Shown here piece by piece: positions 43,170 through 54,000 of a DNA stretch of 58,643 nucleotides. The DNA lies in assembly GCA_016786885.1 (NCBI GenBank), contig JAEUVO010000087.1, forward strand, positions 1-58,643. The letters run 5' to 3'. How positions within the stretch are numbered: position 1 is the first letter of the stretch; every line of letters begins with the position of its first letter. Below the pieces are notes generated by a model. That model had not been told where the DNA came from. It saw nothing but the letters and a program-made list of their open reading frames with translations, and searched no databases. A program made the position numbers and the translations under genes. The stretch is from Chitinophagaceae bacterium (lineage in GTDB: Bacteria; Bacteroidota; Bacteroidia; Chitinophagales; Chitinophagaceae).

Positions 43170-46061
43170 ATGGAATACAATTTCAGGGATATTGAAAGGA
43201 AATGGCAAAAACAGTGGAAGGATAGCCAGGCTTATAAGGTAAAGAACGATTTTTCCAAGCCCAAGTATTATGTGCTGGATATGTTTCCCTATCCCAGCGG
43301 GGCAGGATTGCATGTGGGTCATCCGTTGGGTTATATCGCTTCTGATATTTTCAGCCGGTATAAAAGATTAAAAGGATTTAATGTGTTGCACCCAATGGGG
43401 TTCGACAGTTTTGGGTTGCCCGCCGAACAATATGCATTGGATACGGGACAACATCCTGCCGAAACAACAAAGAAGAATATCGCCACTTTTAAGTCACAAT
43501 TGGATAATATCGGCTTCTGCTACGACTGGGACAGAGAAGTGCAGACCAGCGATCCGAAATACTATAAATGGACGCAATGGATATTTCTGCAACTCTTTAA
43601 CTCATTCTATAACCGCAAAACGCAGAAAGCAGAAAGCATAACCCAACTGATAAAATTATTTGAAGAGTATGGCTCCGGTGCAGCTGGCATTGCGCCTTCC
43701 GCCTTCAGCTTTACGCCGGAAGAATGGAAAACCTTTGATGAAAAAACGCAGCAAGATATTTTGATGAACTATCGCCTCGCTTTTTGCGGTTATGGAGAAG
43801 TGAACTGGTGTGAGGCATTGGGAACCGTACTGGCCAACGATGAAGTGGTGAACGGGGTAAGTGAAAGAGGAGGACATCCGGTCGTGAAAAAGAAATTGCG
43901 TCAATGGTATTTGCGCATCACCGAATATGCTGATCGGTTGCTGGAAGGACTGGACCGGATCGAATTCAGCGAAGCAATGAAAGAAATGCAGACAAACTGG
44001 ATAGGGAAGAGCAGCGGCGCTGAAATAGATTTTGCTGTAAAAGGATTTTTGAATACAAAGCTTCGTGTATATACTACCCGGCCCGATACCATCTTTGGAG
44101 CCGACTTTATGGTGATAGCTCCCGAACTGGAACTGGTAAATGAAATAAAATCTGAAGAACAAACAACAGCGGTTGATGAATACCTGGCTTATGTAAAAAG
44201 CCGCAGTGAACGGGAAAGAATGGCGGAAAAAAAGATAAGCGGTGTATTTACTGGCGCCTATGCCATCAATCCTTTTAGTGGCAGGGAGATTCCCATCTGG
44301 ATTTCTGAATATGTACTGGCCGGTTATGGTACAGGAGCTATCATGGCGGTGCCCTGTGGCGATGAAAGAGATCACAAATTTGCAAGGCATTTTAATATTC
44401 CCATTACTAATATTATAGGCAGCTATTATAATGGGGAGGAAGCCAATCCCACGAAAGAAGCCATACTGCAAAACTCAGGCTTCCTGGATGGCATGGTAAT
44501 GAAGGATGCCATGGAAGTGGCGATTCAGGCACTGGAGGATAATGGTATAGGAGTAAGAAAAGTAAATTATAAAATGCGTGATGCTGCCTTCAGCCGCCAG
44601 CGATATTGGGGCGAACCCTTTCCAATTACATGGAAAGATGGCATTGCCAAAGAATGGAAAGGAGAGTTGCCATTAATATTACCGACAGTAGAAAAATATG
44701 GCCCCGGTCCTGATGGACAAGGACCCCTGGCGAATATACCTGAATGGGTGGCCCAGGAACTTGAGACCAATACAATGCCCGGTTATGCAGGATCTTCATG
44801 GTATTTCTTACGCTACATGGACCCGCATAATGATTCAGCATTTTGTGACCGTAAAGTAAGCGACTACTGGAACCAGGTGGATCTTTATATCGGCGGTACT
44901 GAACATGCAGTTGGACATTTATTATACAGCCGCATGTGGACGAAAGTATTGTACGACCTCGGCCATATTGGTTATGATGAACCGTATAAGAAATTAGTGA
45001 ACCAGGGGATGATACAGGGGAGTAGCAGGTTTGTGTATAGAATGATTTTGACGGCAATTGCCATATCAGATAACAATAAACCAATTCCTCAAATTTTTAT
45101 ATCAAAAAATTTGATTGAAGACTTTCATTATGGGGGACAAATTTTAAAAGAGGGAATAATTTTCAATCAATTAGAAAAAATCCTTAGTAGTAAAGGAATA
45201 AAAATAAATGTAGATGTAAAAGTAGATTACTATCATCCTAATGCGTTACACGTTGATGTAAACATAGTTGATGGATTTGAATTAGATATTGAAGCATTTA
45301 AAAAATCAAAACCAGATTATGCAAATGCTGAATTTGTTCTAGAAGATGGTAAATACATCTGCGGCTCCGAAATCGAGAAAATGTCCAAATCAAAATACAA
45401 CACAGTTAACCCGGATGATTTGGTATTGAAATACGGCGCCGATACTTTCCGTATGTATGAAATGTTCCTTGGCCCGGTAGAGATGAGCAAGCCATGGGAT
45501 ACAAAAGGGATCGAAGGAGTACACCGTTTCCTGAAAAAATTCTGGCGGTTATTCTTTGATGAGATAAAAGGTAAAATGTGGACAGAAGATGAACCCACTG
45601 CTGAAGAACTGAAAGTTTTGCATAAGACCATTAAAAAAATTGAAGAGGATACCGAACGATTCAGTTTCAATACAGCCGTCAGCGGTTTTATGATCGCTAC
45701 CAATGAGTTGACAGATCTGAAATGCCATAAACGTTCTGTGCTGGAACCGATATTGATCCTGCTTACACCCTATGCGCCGCATATTGCCACTGAATTGTGG
45801 AGTTTGCTGGGGCATAGCGACAGTATACTGGATGCAGCTTACCCCAGGTTCGAGGCAAAATATGTAGCGGAAACCAGTAAGGAATATCCTGTTTCAATAA
45901 ATGGTAAGCTGCGTACCACCATGAACATTTCACTCGATGCTGCGCAGCCAGAAGTAGAGCAACTCGTACTTCAAAATGATGTAGTGCAAAAATGGCTGGA
46001 AGGCAAGCCTCCTAAAAAGATAATTTTTGTGAAAGGAAAGATGGTGAATGTGGTGATATAG
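43170..46061 (+). CDS. leuS: Leucyl-tRNA synthetase
   Basis: Class I synthetase that charges tRNA-Leu and edits mischarged products. It is 963 residues and complete: HIGH-type motif HVGHPLGY near residue 50, CP1 editing domain with TTRPDTIFGADFMV, and KMSKSKYN near residue 732. The segment between FVYR and HVDV (about residues 628-696) is some 40 residues longer than I remember for Bacteroidota homologs. It is encoded by unusually AT-rich DNA (45061-45300: about 62 G+C in 240 bases by hand count, near 26 percent, against about 42 percent in a flanking line). The frame stays open, so the enzyme is likely functional. Confidence 0.97.
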   Translation: MEYNFRDIERKWQKQWKDSQAYKVKNDFSKPKYYVLDMFPYPSGAGLHVGHPLGYIASDIFSRYKRLKGFNVLHPMGFDSFGLPAEQYALDTGQHPAETTKKNIATFKSQLDNIGFCYDWDREVQTSDPKYYKWTQWIFLQLFNSFYNRKTQKAESITQLIKLFEEYGSGAAGIAPSAFSFTPEEWKTFDEKTQQDILMNYRLAFCGYGEVNWCEALGTVLANDEVVNGVSERGGHPVVKKKLRQWYLRITEYADRLLEGLDRIEFSEAMKEMQTNWIGKSSGAEIDFAVKGFLNTKLRVYTTRPDTIFGADFMVIAPELELVNEIKSEEQTTAVDEYLAYVKSRSERERMAEKKISGVFTGAYAINPFSGREIPIWISEYVLAGYGTGAIMAVPCGDERDHKFARHFNIPITNIIGSYYNGEEANPTKEAILQNSGFLDGMVMKDAMEVAIQALEDNGIGVRKVNYKMRDAAFSRQRYWGEPFPITWKDGIAKEWKGELPLILPTVEKYGPGPDGQGPLANIPEWVAQELETNTMPGYAGSSWYFLRYMDPHNDSAFCDRKVSDYWNQVDLYIGGTEHAVGHLLYSRMWTKVLYDLGHIGYDEPYKKLVNQGMIQGSSRFVYRMILTAIAISDNNKPIPQIFISKNLIEDFHYGGQILKEGIIFNQLEKILSSKGIKINVDVKVDYYHPNALHVDVNIVDGFELDIEAFKKSKPDYANAEFVLEDGKYICGSEIEKMSKSKYNTVNPDDLVLKYGADTFRMYEMFLGPVEMSKPWDTKGIEGVHRFLKKFWRLFFDEIKGKMWTEDEPTAEELKVLHKTIKKIEEDTERFSFNTAVSGFMIATNELTDLKCHKRSVLEPILILLTPYAPHIATELWSLLGHSDSILDAAYPRFEAKYVAETSKEYPVSINGKLRTTMNISLDAAQPEVEQLVLQNDVVQKWLEGKPPKKIIFVKGKMVNVVI

Positions 46062-46073
46062 ATAAACAAATGC

Positions 46074-46106
46074 AAAAGCCGGTGAATATCACCGGCTTTT
46101 TTTATC
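46074..46106 (+). terminator. Intrinsic terminator after leuS
   Basis: AAAAGCCGGTGA (46074-46085) pairs perfectly with TCACCGGCTTTT (46089-46100) around a 3-base loop, followed by TTTTATC. Confidence 0.9.
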
Positions 46107-46161
46107 TCTCTTTGTTCCGGTATTGCATAAGATGAGTAATATTGTCGTATAAATTATAGCT

Positions 46162-46650
46162 ATGAAGATTTTCTCTCTTTCAATGGTTGCAGTTGTTATA
46201 CTGGCTGCTTTTTCTTTCCAGGGACCTACAATAAAAGCGGTGGAACTAAAACCCTGGTTGGGCAACTGGAAAGGAAGCCTGACCTATCTTGATTATTCAA
46301 GCGGGCAGGAAACAAAAATAAAAGCAGACATCAAATTGGGGCCAATAGTGGATGGCAATAAGCTGGCCATTGCTTTTACTTACCCTGATGAGCCCAATGC
46401 TTCAAGCAAGGACACCCTTCGCTTTAGTGATGATGGCCGGTCTGTTAATTATATGACTGTGGCCAGTAAGAAAAAAGCAACCGGCAATCTTGTTTTTGTA
46501 TTAGAAACAGAAGGAGAGGATAATGGTCAGAAAGCAGAGATCAGAACCACCTATTCCTTTAATAAGAACACCCTTTCGAATAAAAAAGAAGTTCGTTACC
46601 GCGGCCAGAGCGATTTTTTTGTAAGAAATGAATATAAGCTTACCCGTTAG
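46162..46650 (+). CDS. Secreted beta-rich protein, unknown function
   Basis: 162 residues with a signal peptide (to about residue 20, AAFSFQG). The mature protein begins KPWLGNWKGSLTYLDYSSGQ and alternates strands in a lipocalin-like manner (KIKADIKLGPIVDGNKLAIA, KATGNLVFVLETEG). No specific family is recognised. It ends 5 bases before the convergent gene at 46656. Confidence 0.75.
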   Translation: MKIFSLSMVAVVILAAFSFQGPTIKAVELKPWLGNWKGSLTYLDYSSGQETKIKADIKLGPIVDGNKLAIAFTYPDEPNASSKDTLRFSDDGRSVNYMTVASKKKATGNLVFVLETEGEDNGQKAEIRTTYSFNKNTLSNKKEVRYRGQSDFFVRNEYKLTR

Positions 46651-46655
46651 TTCCT

Positions 46656-47720
46656 TTATTTGACCGGCTCTTTCTTTATGAGCCTGATCATTGCGCTGCT
46701 TCCTTCGGTGCTGGAGAGATAGGCATCCTGCCGCTGCCCGTTTACAATTGCTATCATGTAAGAAGTATTGGGAGGGATAGATCCCATATTTTCCGCTACC
46801 ATCACCAGTTCATTGCTTTCAGCCATTTCTGATACCGCCAGCTTGATGGAATAGGCATTAGCAGTAAGTTTTATATGCTGAAAGATCAGTTTGTCATTTA
46901 AAAAAAGGGAGATAGAGTCGCCGTCTATTTCAGCATTATCATAAAAGCGTAGTTCTATTGAATCACCGTTCACAGGAATTTCTTTGATAAACACTTTTTG
47001 ACGGGCAGTGAATTTTTCTTCAATGGTTGGTGCTTTGGGTGGCTCCAGTTTTTTTTCTATTTGTGTTGGCTTCTCCACGACCGGGATATCATTTTTGGGA
47101 GCTTCGGTTTTTGGTGCTGGTTTTGGTGTTTCTGTTATTGTTTTCGTTTCTTCTTTGGTCACTACTGGTTGTTCTGCCGGTTTCACCGGTTGTTGAGCAA
47201 CAGTATTGATGCTATCAATTATTTCCGGATCGTTGCCACCTACTGTATAATTGTCGATCACAAAATCCCATTCGTCTTCAAAATCTGTTTGTTCATTTTT
47301 ATCCAGGTGAACATCTCCTTTGATATCAGAGCTGTTTTCTTTTTTGGCAGCTTTACCATCCAGCATCATTTTGCCACCACCGGGGCAATTAAAGTCTGCA
47401 CGGGAGAGCAACGGCATTTTTCCTGGTGTAGAAATAGTAAACCGGCCTGCTTTTTCTTCAAGTAACTGGTCGTCCCACCACACGGCTTCATTAGTAGTAG
47501 CATCAAAGTATCCTTTGATACTATAACGGCGGTAATTGGTAGCGGACTCGTAATAGTACGAAGTGCCCGTAAGGCTGTCGCCGTTTTGAATGATCTTTAC
47601 TTCCACTTTCTGGCGGTTGATCTTTCCTTTCCACACTCCGGTGATCATCTGGCTGTTGGCGGATGTAAAAGTGAAACAAATAAGGAAAAAGACTATTGTT
47701 TGAAACGTAGTTTTATTCAA
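46656..47720 (-). CDS. Secreted protein with Pro/Lys/Glu-rich linker
   Basis: 354 residues with a signal peptide (to about residue 23, TSANSQ). The N-terminal domain (about 24-130) opens MITGVWKGKINRQKVEVKII and looks lipocalin-like. A low-complexity linker (about 180-240) is rich in Pro, Lys, Glu and Thr (KPAEQPVVTKEETKTITETP). The C-terminal beta domain (about 243-350) includes NGDSIELRFYDNAEIDGDSI. The linker could span the periplasm or peptidoglycan. No family is recognised. Confidence 0.75.
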   Translation of the reverse strand: MNKTTFQTIVFFLICFTFTSANSQMITGVWKGKINRQKVEVKIIQNGDSLTGTSYYYESATNYRRYSIKGYFDATTNEAVWWDDQLLEEKAGRFTISTPGKMPLLSRADFNCPGGGKMMLDGKAAKKENSSDIKGDVHLDKNEQTDFEDEWDFVIDNYTVGGNDPEIIDSINTVAQQPVKPAEQPVVTKEETKTITETPKPAPKTEAPKNDIPVVEKPTQIEKKLEPPKAPTIEEKFTARQKVFIKEIPVNGDSIELRFYDNAEIDGDSISLFLNDKLIFQHIKLTANAYSIKLAVSEMAESNELVMVAENMGSIPPNTSYMIAIVNGQRQDAYLSSTEGSSAMIRLIKKEPVK

Positions 47721-47817
47721 AATGCAGGTTTAAATGTGTTTTCAGGGCTATTCTCTTAAACGAATCAGTGGTAACAAATATTTTGCCTGAAAATGAAGGG
47801 ATTTGTTTTGGCTGGAA

Positions 47818-47851
47818 TTTGTTTTATTTCCTATATTAGTCCCGTATTTTG
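47818..47851 (+). promoter_or_regulatory. Possible promoter of the M36 metalloprotease gene
   Basis: TTTG (47818-47821), a 23-base spacer and TATTTTG (47845-47851), which is one base shorter than TAnnTTTG. It would give a leader of about 145 bases before the ATG at 48003. The match is weak. Confidence 0.3.
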
Positions 47852-48002
47852 TGCCATTACCTGCTTATGAAGAAAGTATTTTACTATTCTTCTCCATTTC
47901 GGGTATTTGCATGTCCCCGAATCTCATATCCTCTTAAAATACCACCAAACCCGTTGAAATTTCACGGAAGTATTCGGCAATTAAACCCAACACTAAACTT
48001 TT

Positions 48003-51000
48003 ATGAGAAAAGTTCTACTCCTTTCTGGTTTATTGATTTGTGCTTTTACAAGCTTTGCACAGGTTGATAACAGAGCAAAAAATGCGGCATTGCAGTTAGT
48101 CAGGCAAAATGCTGCTTCGATCAAGCTGCCATCACAAGATCTTAATGATGTGATCGTATCCAGTACCTACCAGATTACTGGTACGGATGTGATCATGGTG
48201 TATTTGCAGCAGAGCTACAAAGGCATCCCCGTATACAACCAGTTGAAAACAATGGCATTCAGAGGAGGAAAAGTTGTTTCTGACGCCGGCGAGTTTCAGT
48301 TGTCAATGGAAAAAATGACCGGGAATGCAAGTCCGCTACCCGGCATATCTCCTGCAAATGCACTGCAGGCAGCATTTACTGAAGCAAAAGTACAGGCAAC
48401 TGAACTACCTGTTCCGGTAAGCATACTGGAAAATGGACGCAAGTTCGAGTTTGGTAAACTGGGTGTTGCTCAATTAAATATTACTGCAGAGCTTATTTGG
48501 GTGCCAAATGATAAAGGAATGTACCGTCTTGCCTGGCAGGTCTTTTTAGCTCCGGAGAAATCATCTGACTACTGGTTGATGAGAATTGATGCACAAACCG
48601 GTGCTCTTCTTAATAAAGATAACCTGACCATTACCTGTAAATGGGATCATGAAAATCACTCAATTGAGGAGCATATAAAAGAGAACCATCAAAAAAAATC
48701 AGGTGTTGCGTCTAAAAATAATTTTGTATTACAGAGAAATGATAACACAAACAAATGGGAGTATAAACCTTTTGTAATTGGAACAGCTACATACCGTGTT
48801 ATCAGGTATCCGGCTGAAAGCCCTCAGCACCCTGGCGGCGCTCCTTCATTGCATACAGACCCATGGACACTTGTACCGGGTAATGCCACTTCTTTAAAAT
48901 GGCATAGTGATCCCACTGATTACAATATTTCCCGTGGTAATAATGTATGGGCACAAGAAGATGCAAATGGAAATAACGGTACGGGTTTACCAGCTACTTC
49001 CACAACTGCCCTTCCCAACCTGACTTTTGATTTTACATACGACTTTACACAAGCGCCTCAGAATGCTACTAACCAGCAGGCCGCGATTGTGAACTTGTTT
49101 TATATGAACAACCTGATGCATGACATGGCCTATACATATGGCTTTGACGAAGTGTCAGGAAACTTCCAGGCCGATAACCAGGGCCGTGGTGGTGCTGGCA
49201 ATGACTTTGTGTTTGCTGATGCGCAGGATGGATCTGGAACTAATAATGCCAATTTTGCCACACCGGCAGACGGATCAAATCCGAGAATGCAGATGTTTCT
49301 TTGGACAGCACCTAACCCTGACAGAGATGGTGATTTGGATAATGGAATTATCCAGCATGAATACGGTCATGGTATCAGTAACCGTTTGACAGGCGGACCT
49401 GCGGTTGTAAACTGTTTGCAGAATGCTGAACAGGCAGGTGAAGGTTGGAGCGATTATATGTCACTGATGATGAGTACCAACTGGGCAACTGCTACTGTTA
49501 ACGATGGACCTATCAGAAGGGGAATCGGAACTTATGCCTTGAACCAGCCTATTACAGGTAATGGTATCCGGGTTCAGCCGTATTCTACTGATATGAGTAT
49601 TTTCTCATTAACCTATGCAAACCTTCCGGGTCAGGCAGTACCTCACGGAGTAGGTACTATATGGTGTGGTATGATCTGGGAGATGACCTGGGAAATTATT
49701 AAACAGGATAATTTTATAGAACCTAACTTTTTAAGCCCCCCCGGTGCTGTATCAACTTGGAGAGGTAATGCAGCTGCAATGAAACTGGTAATGGAAGGGA
49801 TGAGATTACAACCTTGCAGCCCCGGTTTTGTACAGTCAAGAAATGCGATTTTGCAGGCCGACCAGGTATTTTTCGGAGGCCGTTATGCCTGTGCTATATG
49901 GAGAGCTTTTGCAAAAAGAGGATTGGGCCGCAATGCTTCACAAGGTTCTAATACCAGTATCAGTGATGGTACTCCTGATTTCTCAGTTGATTCCGGAAGC
50001 TTTGGCCTGAATCCTGATGCAGCAAGTGTATTGGAAGGTAACAATCTTACTTACACCAATGCTGTTAACTCAGGTGAGTGTACGCCAATGGCAAACTATG
50101 TATTGAGAGATACATTGCCCACTACCGTAACCTGGGTGAGCGGTGGTGTATATACACCGGCAGACAGGGTAGTAACATTCAGCCCGATCAACCTGCCTAT
50201 TAACACTTCTCAAAACTTCCAGGTAACGGTGAACGTTAATGCTGGTACCTATTTCACACCAGTACAACTCATCAACGATCCCGTTACAGCTATTGCACCA
50301 AACTGGACCGCTACATCTACCACTGCTAACGTATGGACTACCTCTGGTGCTTCTGTAAGAAGTGCGCCACTGGCATTCTTTACACCTGACCCGGCAGTTT
50401 CTTCTCAGCAAATTCTTGCCACTACAAGCCCGATCGCTATTCCTGGTAATGCATCGGCTGTTACTACTATGAGTTTCTGGCACAGGTATGTTGTCGAGAA
50501 CGGTTTTGACGGTTGTGTAGTCGAGATCAGTACGAATGGCGGTGGTACATGGACAGATCTTGCTCCTTATATGAGCGGTGCAAGATATAATGGTACATTG
50601 TCAGCCTTGAATACATTCCTTGGTGGACGCCAGGCATTCACCGGTAACGTTGGGGCAGCTTTTGTAGAGACAAGAGTTAACCTTGCTTCCTTTGCAGGTC
50701 AGAATGTATTGATCCGTTTCAGATTTGCTTCAGATCCTTCAGTAGGAGGAACAGGTTGGTTCATTGATGATATCTTACTGGAAAGCAGACCGTATGTATT
50801 TACAAAAGCAGGTCTGTATGACAATACTAACGCAAGAGTAAGTTATAAGGATACACTTACACCAATCACAAGTTTAGTAGGTTGTGTGGATCCTGCGATC
50901 ACTAACCATCCTAATAGTGTGGTTCGTTGTTCAGTTTCAGGTAATGCCGTATTTACTGTTACCGCTACCGGTACTAACCTGGTTTACCAATGGCAGTCAA

Positions 51001-54000
51001 GTACTGATAATGGTGTAACATGGACCAATATTACAGGTGCTACTCTTGCTACATATACAATTATCAATCCGACTACAGCCCTGAACGGTACTTTATACCG
51101 TTGTAATATTTCTGGAGATTGCGGTTCACCCGTTACATCGAACCCGGCCTTAATATATGTAAGCCCTGCGCTCACACACTCTGCTGTAACTGCCACACCG
51201 AATACTGGTTGTGCACCCGCTGCTACAACTATTACCGGAACAGTTAGTGGTGGTACAGCTGTGGGAGGTACAATCGGAACATCTGGTGTTATAAATACAG
51301 CTATACCAGATAACACTCCGGCTGGTATCAATTCAACAATCATATTACCTGCATTGACCATGCAGCAGGCGGGTAATTTAAAACTTCGTATAAATGCTAC
51401 GCATTCATGGGTAGGGGATCTGAGGGTTACTCTCACCAGCCCATGCGGAACTACTTTTGCATTTGACAGACCTGGTTATAATGGCTCTGGATTTGGATAC
51501 AGTGGTGACCTGGCAGGTGTTTACACCTTTGATCTGAGCGCTGCAACAATATTCCCTGAATCAGGACCAGCAGTGGTACCTGTTGGAAGTTATCAGCCTA
51601 CTGATGCAGCAGGTGCTGCTCATACATGGGCTGGTGTCACCTTCCCATGTACAGCCGCCGGTAACTGGGTATTGAATATTGCAGATAATGCCGGTGGCGA
51701 TCTTGGAAACCTGGTTGATTGGGCAATCCTTATTGGTGGTAATTACACTCATAGTTTGTCTGGTCCTGGTACTATTGTTCAAAATGCACCAACCGGCACT
51801 AATAATAGTAATGCCAGTTTCAGTGTAACAGGTATTCCCGCAGGTGTGCAGGTTTATACCCTGACATCAACCGATGCATTAGGATGTAGTGTAAGTTCAA
51901 CAGTAAACGTAACAGTTACAGCTGCTCCCGGCATCACTACACAGCCAGTTAACAGAACAATCTGTCAAAATGGAAATACTACATTCAGTATTGTAGATAA
52001 TTCACCACTACCGCCATCTTACCAATGGCAGATCAGCACAACTGGTGCCGGTGGTCCATGGACAAACCTGGCGAACGTAGCACCATTCTCTGGTGTTACT
52101 ACTAATACATTAACTATTACAGGCGCAGGTCTTGTATATAATGGTAATTTCTTCCGTTGTGTGGTAAGCAATACTTGCGGAAGTTCTAATTCAAATTCAG
52201 CAACCCTTACTGTTAATCCGCTGCCGGTTGTGAACTCTGGCCCCAGCGGTCTTTGTGCACCGGTAACATTAACAGCTAGTGGTAATGCAGATACATATTC
52301 ATGGTCACCAGCTGGCGGATTGAACACAACAACAGGTACGACCGTAATAGCTACACCAACTGTTACAACCGTGTACACAGTAACTGGTACTATTACTGCT
52401 ACAGGTTGCCAGAACTCAGCTTCTGTAACTGTGTTGGGTACACCAGCCACACCGGTTATTACTCCGGCAGCACCGGTTATTTGTGCCGGAACCATACAGC
52501 CATTAACCGTGGCACCAACAACAATGACGGTTAGTTACTCAGGTACAGCATTGGCTATCCCCGGAACGGGTACAGGTGCTTCAACAGGAGCGCCAGCTAA
52601 TATTTACCCGGCTGTTGTGAATGTTACAGGTCTGCCAACATCAGGTGTAAGAGTGAAGTCTGTTACCTTAAACGGATTCTCTCATACATTCCCGGCTGAC
52701 GTTGATATGGTACTGCAATCACCAACAGGAACTAACGTAGTGTTTATGTCTGACGCCGGTGGCGGAACAGATATTGTGAATGGTAATATCACATTTGATG
52801 ATGCTGCGGCCAGTTTGTTACCAGCTGCACTTGTTTCAGGAACATTCAGACCAACCAATGCGGCTGGTCCGGATGCATTCCCAGCGCCTGGTCCTGGTTC
52901 TATTACACAGGTTAACCCGCCGTTGTCAGGTTTCACCGGAAACTTCAATGGAAACTGGAACCTGTTTGTGGTAGATGACCTGGGTGGAGATATTGGTACA
53001 TTGAATAGCTGGACCATCACTTTCGAAATACCAACAGCGATATGGTCACCAGTTACAGGTTTATATAGTAATGCAGCTGCCACTATTCCTTATGTAGCGG
53101 GAACACCTGCTTCAACAGTTTACTTCCTGCAGTCGCCAACGACTACTACAAACTATACCTATACAGTAACTAATACATTAGGTACATGTAGTTCGGCTCC
53201 TGCCAGTGTAACTGTAACTGTGAATCCAGTACCAACTATTTCAGTTGGTCCGAATAACCAGTGTGGTCCTGTTACATTAACAGCAACAGGTAGCGCTAAT
53301 ACGTATGCCTGGAGTCCTGCATCTGGTTTAAGTGGCACAACAGGTGCCACAGTGACAGCTAATCCTCAACTGAATACTACTTATACAGTTACTGGTACTA
53401 TCACAGCAACTGGTTGTACAAACAGTGCTACAGTAAATGTTAATTCTACACCAGCAGCGCCAATTGTTACGCCTTCAGCTGTGAATATTTGTCTTGGAAG
53501 CACTACTACATTGGTAGTAACTCCAACTGCTGTGACAACACCGCTTGGCGGAACTATTACTATACCTGCGGGAGCTCCAACCACTACAAGTGGTGTGGCT
53601 TCACCATATCCGGCAACAATCAGTGTAGGTGGATTACCATCCGGAGGAGTAAGAGTGAAGTCAGTAAACATAAATGGTATCAGTCATACCTTCCCCGGTG
53701 ATATCGACATGTTGTTGCAATCACCAACAGGTACCAATGTTATCTTAATGTCTGACAGAGGCGGCGGAACCGATATCGTAAATGGCAACCTCGTATTTGA
53801 TGATGCTGCGGCAGGTCTTGTACCAACAGTTATTGTATCGGGTACATACAGGCCCACCAACACAGCAGGTCCGGATAATTTCCCTGCACCAGGTCCGGGT
53901 AATGTTACTGATGTTAATCCAACTTTGTCAACATTTACAGGTAACCTTAATGGAAACTGGAACCTGTTCGTAAATGACCAGGTAGGCGGCGACTTTGGTT

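Noticed and set aside
43656..44471. Minus-strand frame of 271 codons inside leuS
   Set aside because: It lies wholly opposite a certain essential gene, and the translation is Phe/Ile/Cys-rich without motifs, as expected for an antisense shadow.
47849..48067. Plus-strand frame of 72 codons in the leader of the M36 protease gene
   Set aside because: It overlaps the signal-peptide codons of the protease in another frame, is Pro/Phe/Cys-rich and has no recognisable feature.
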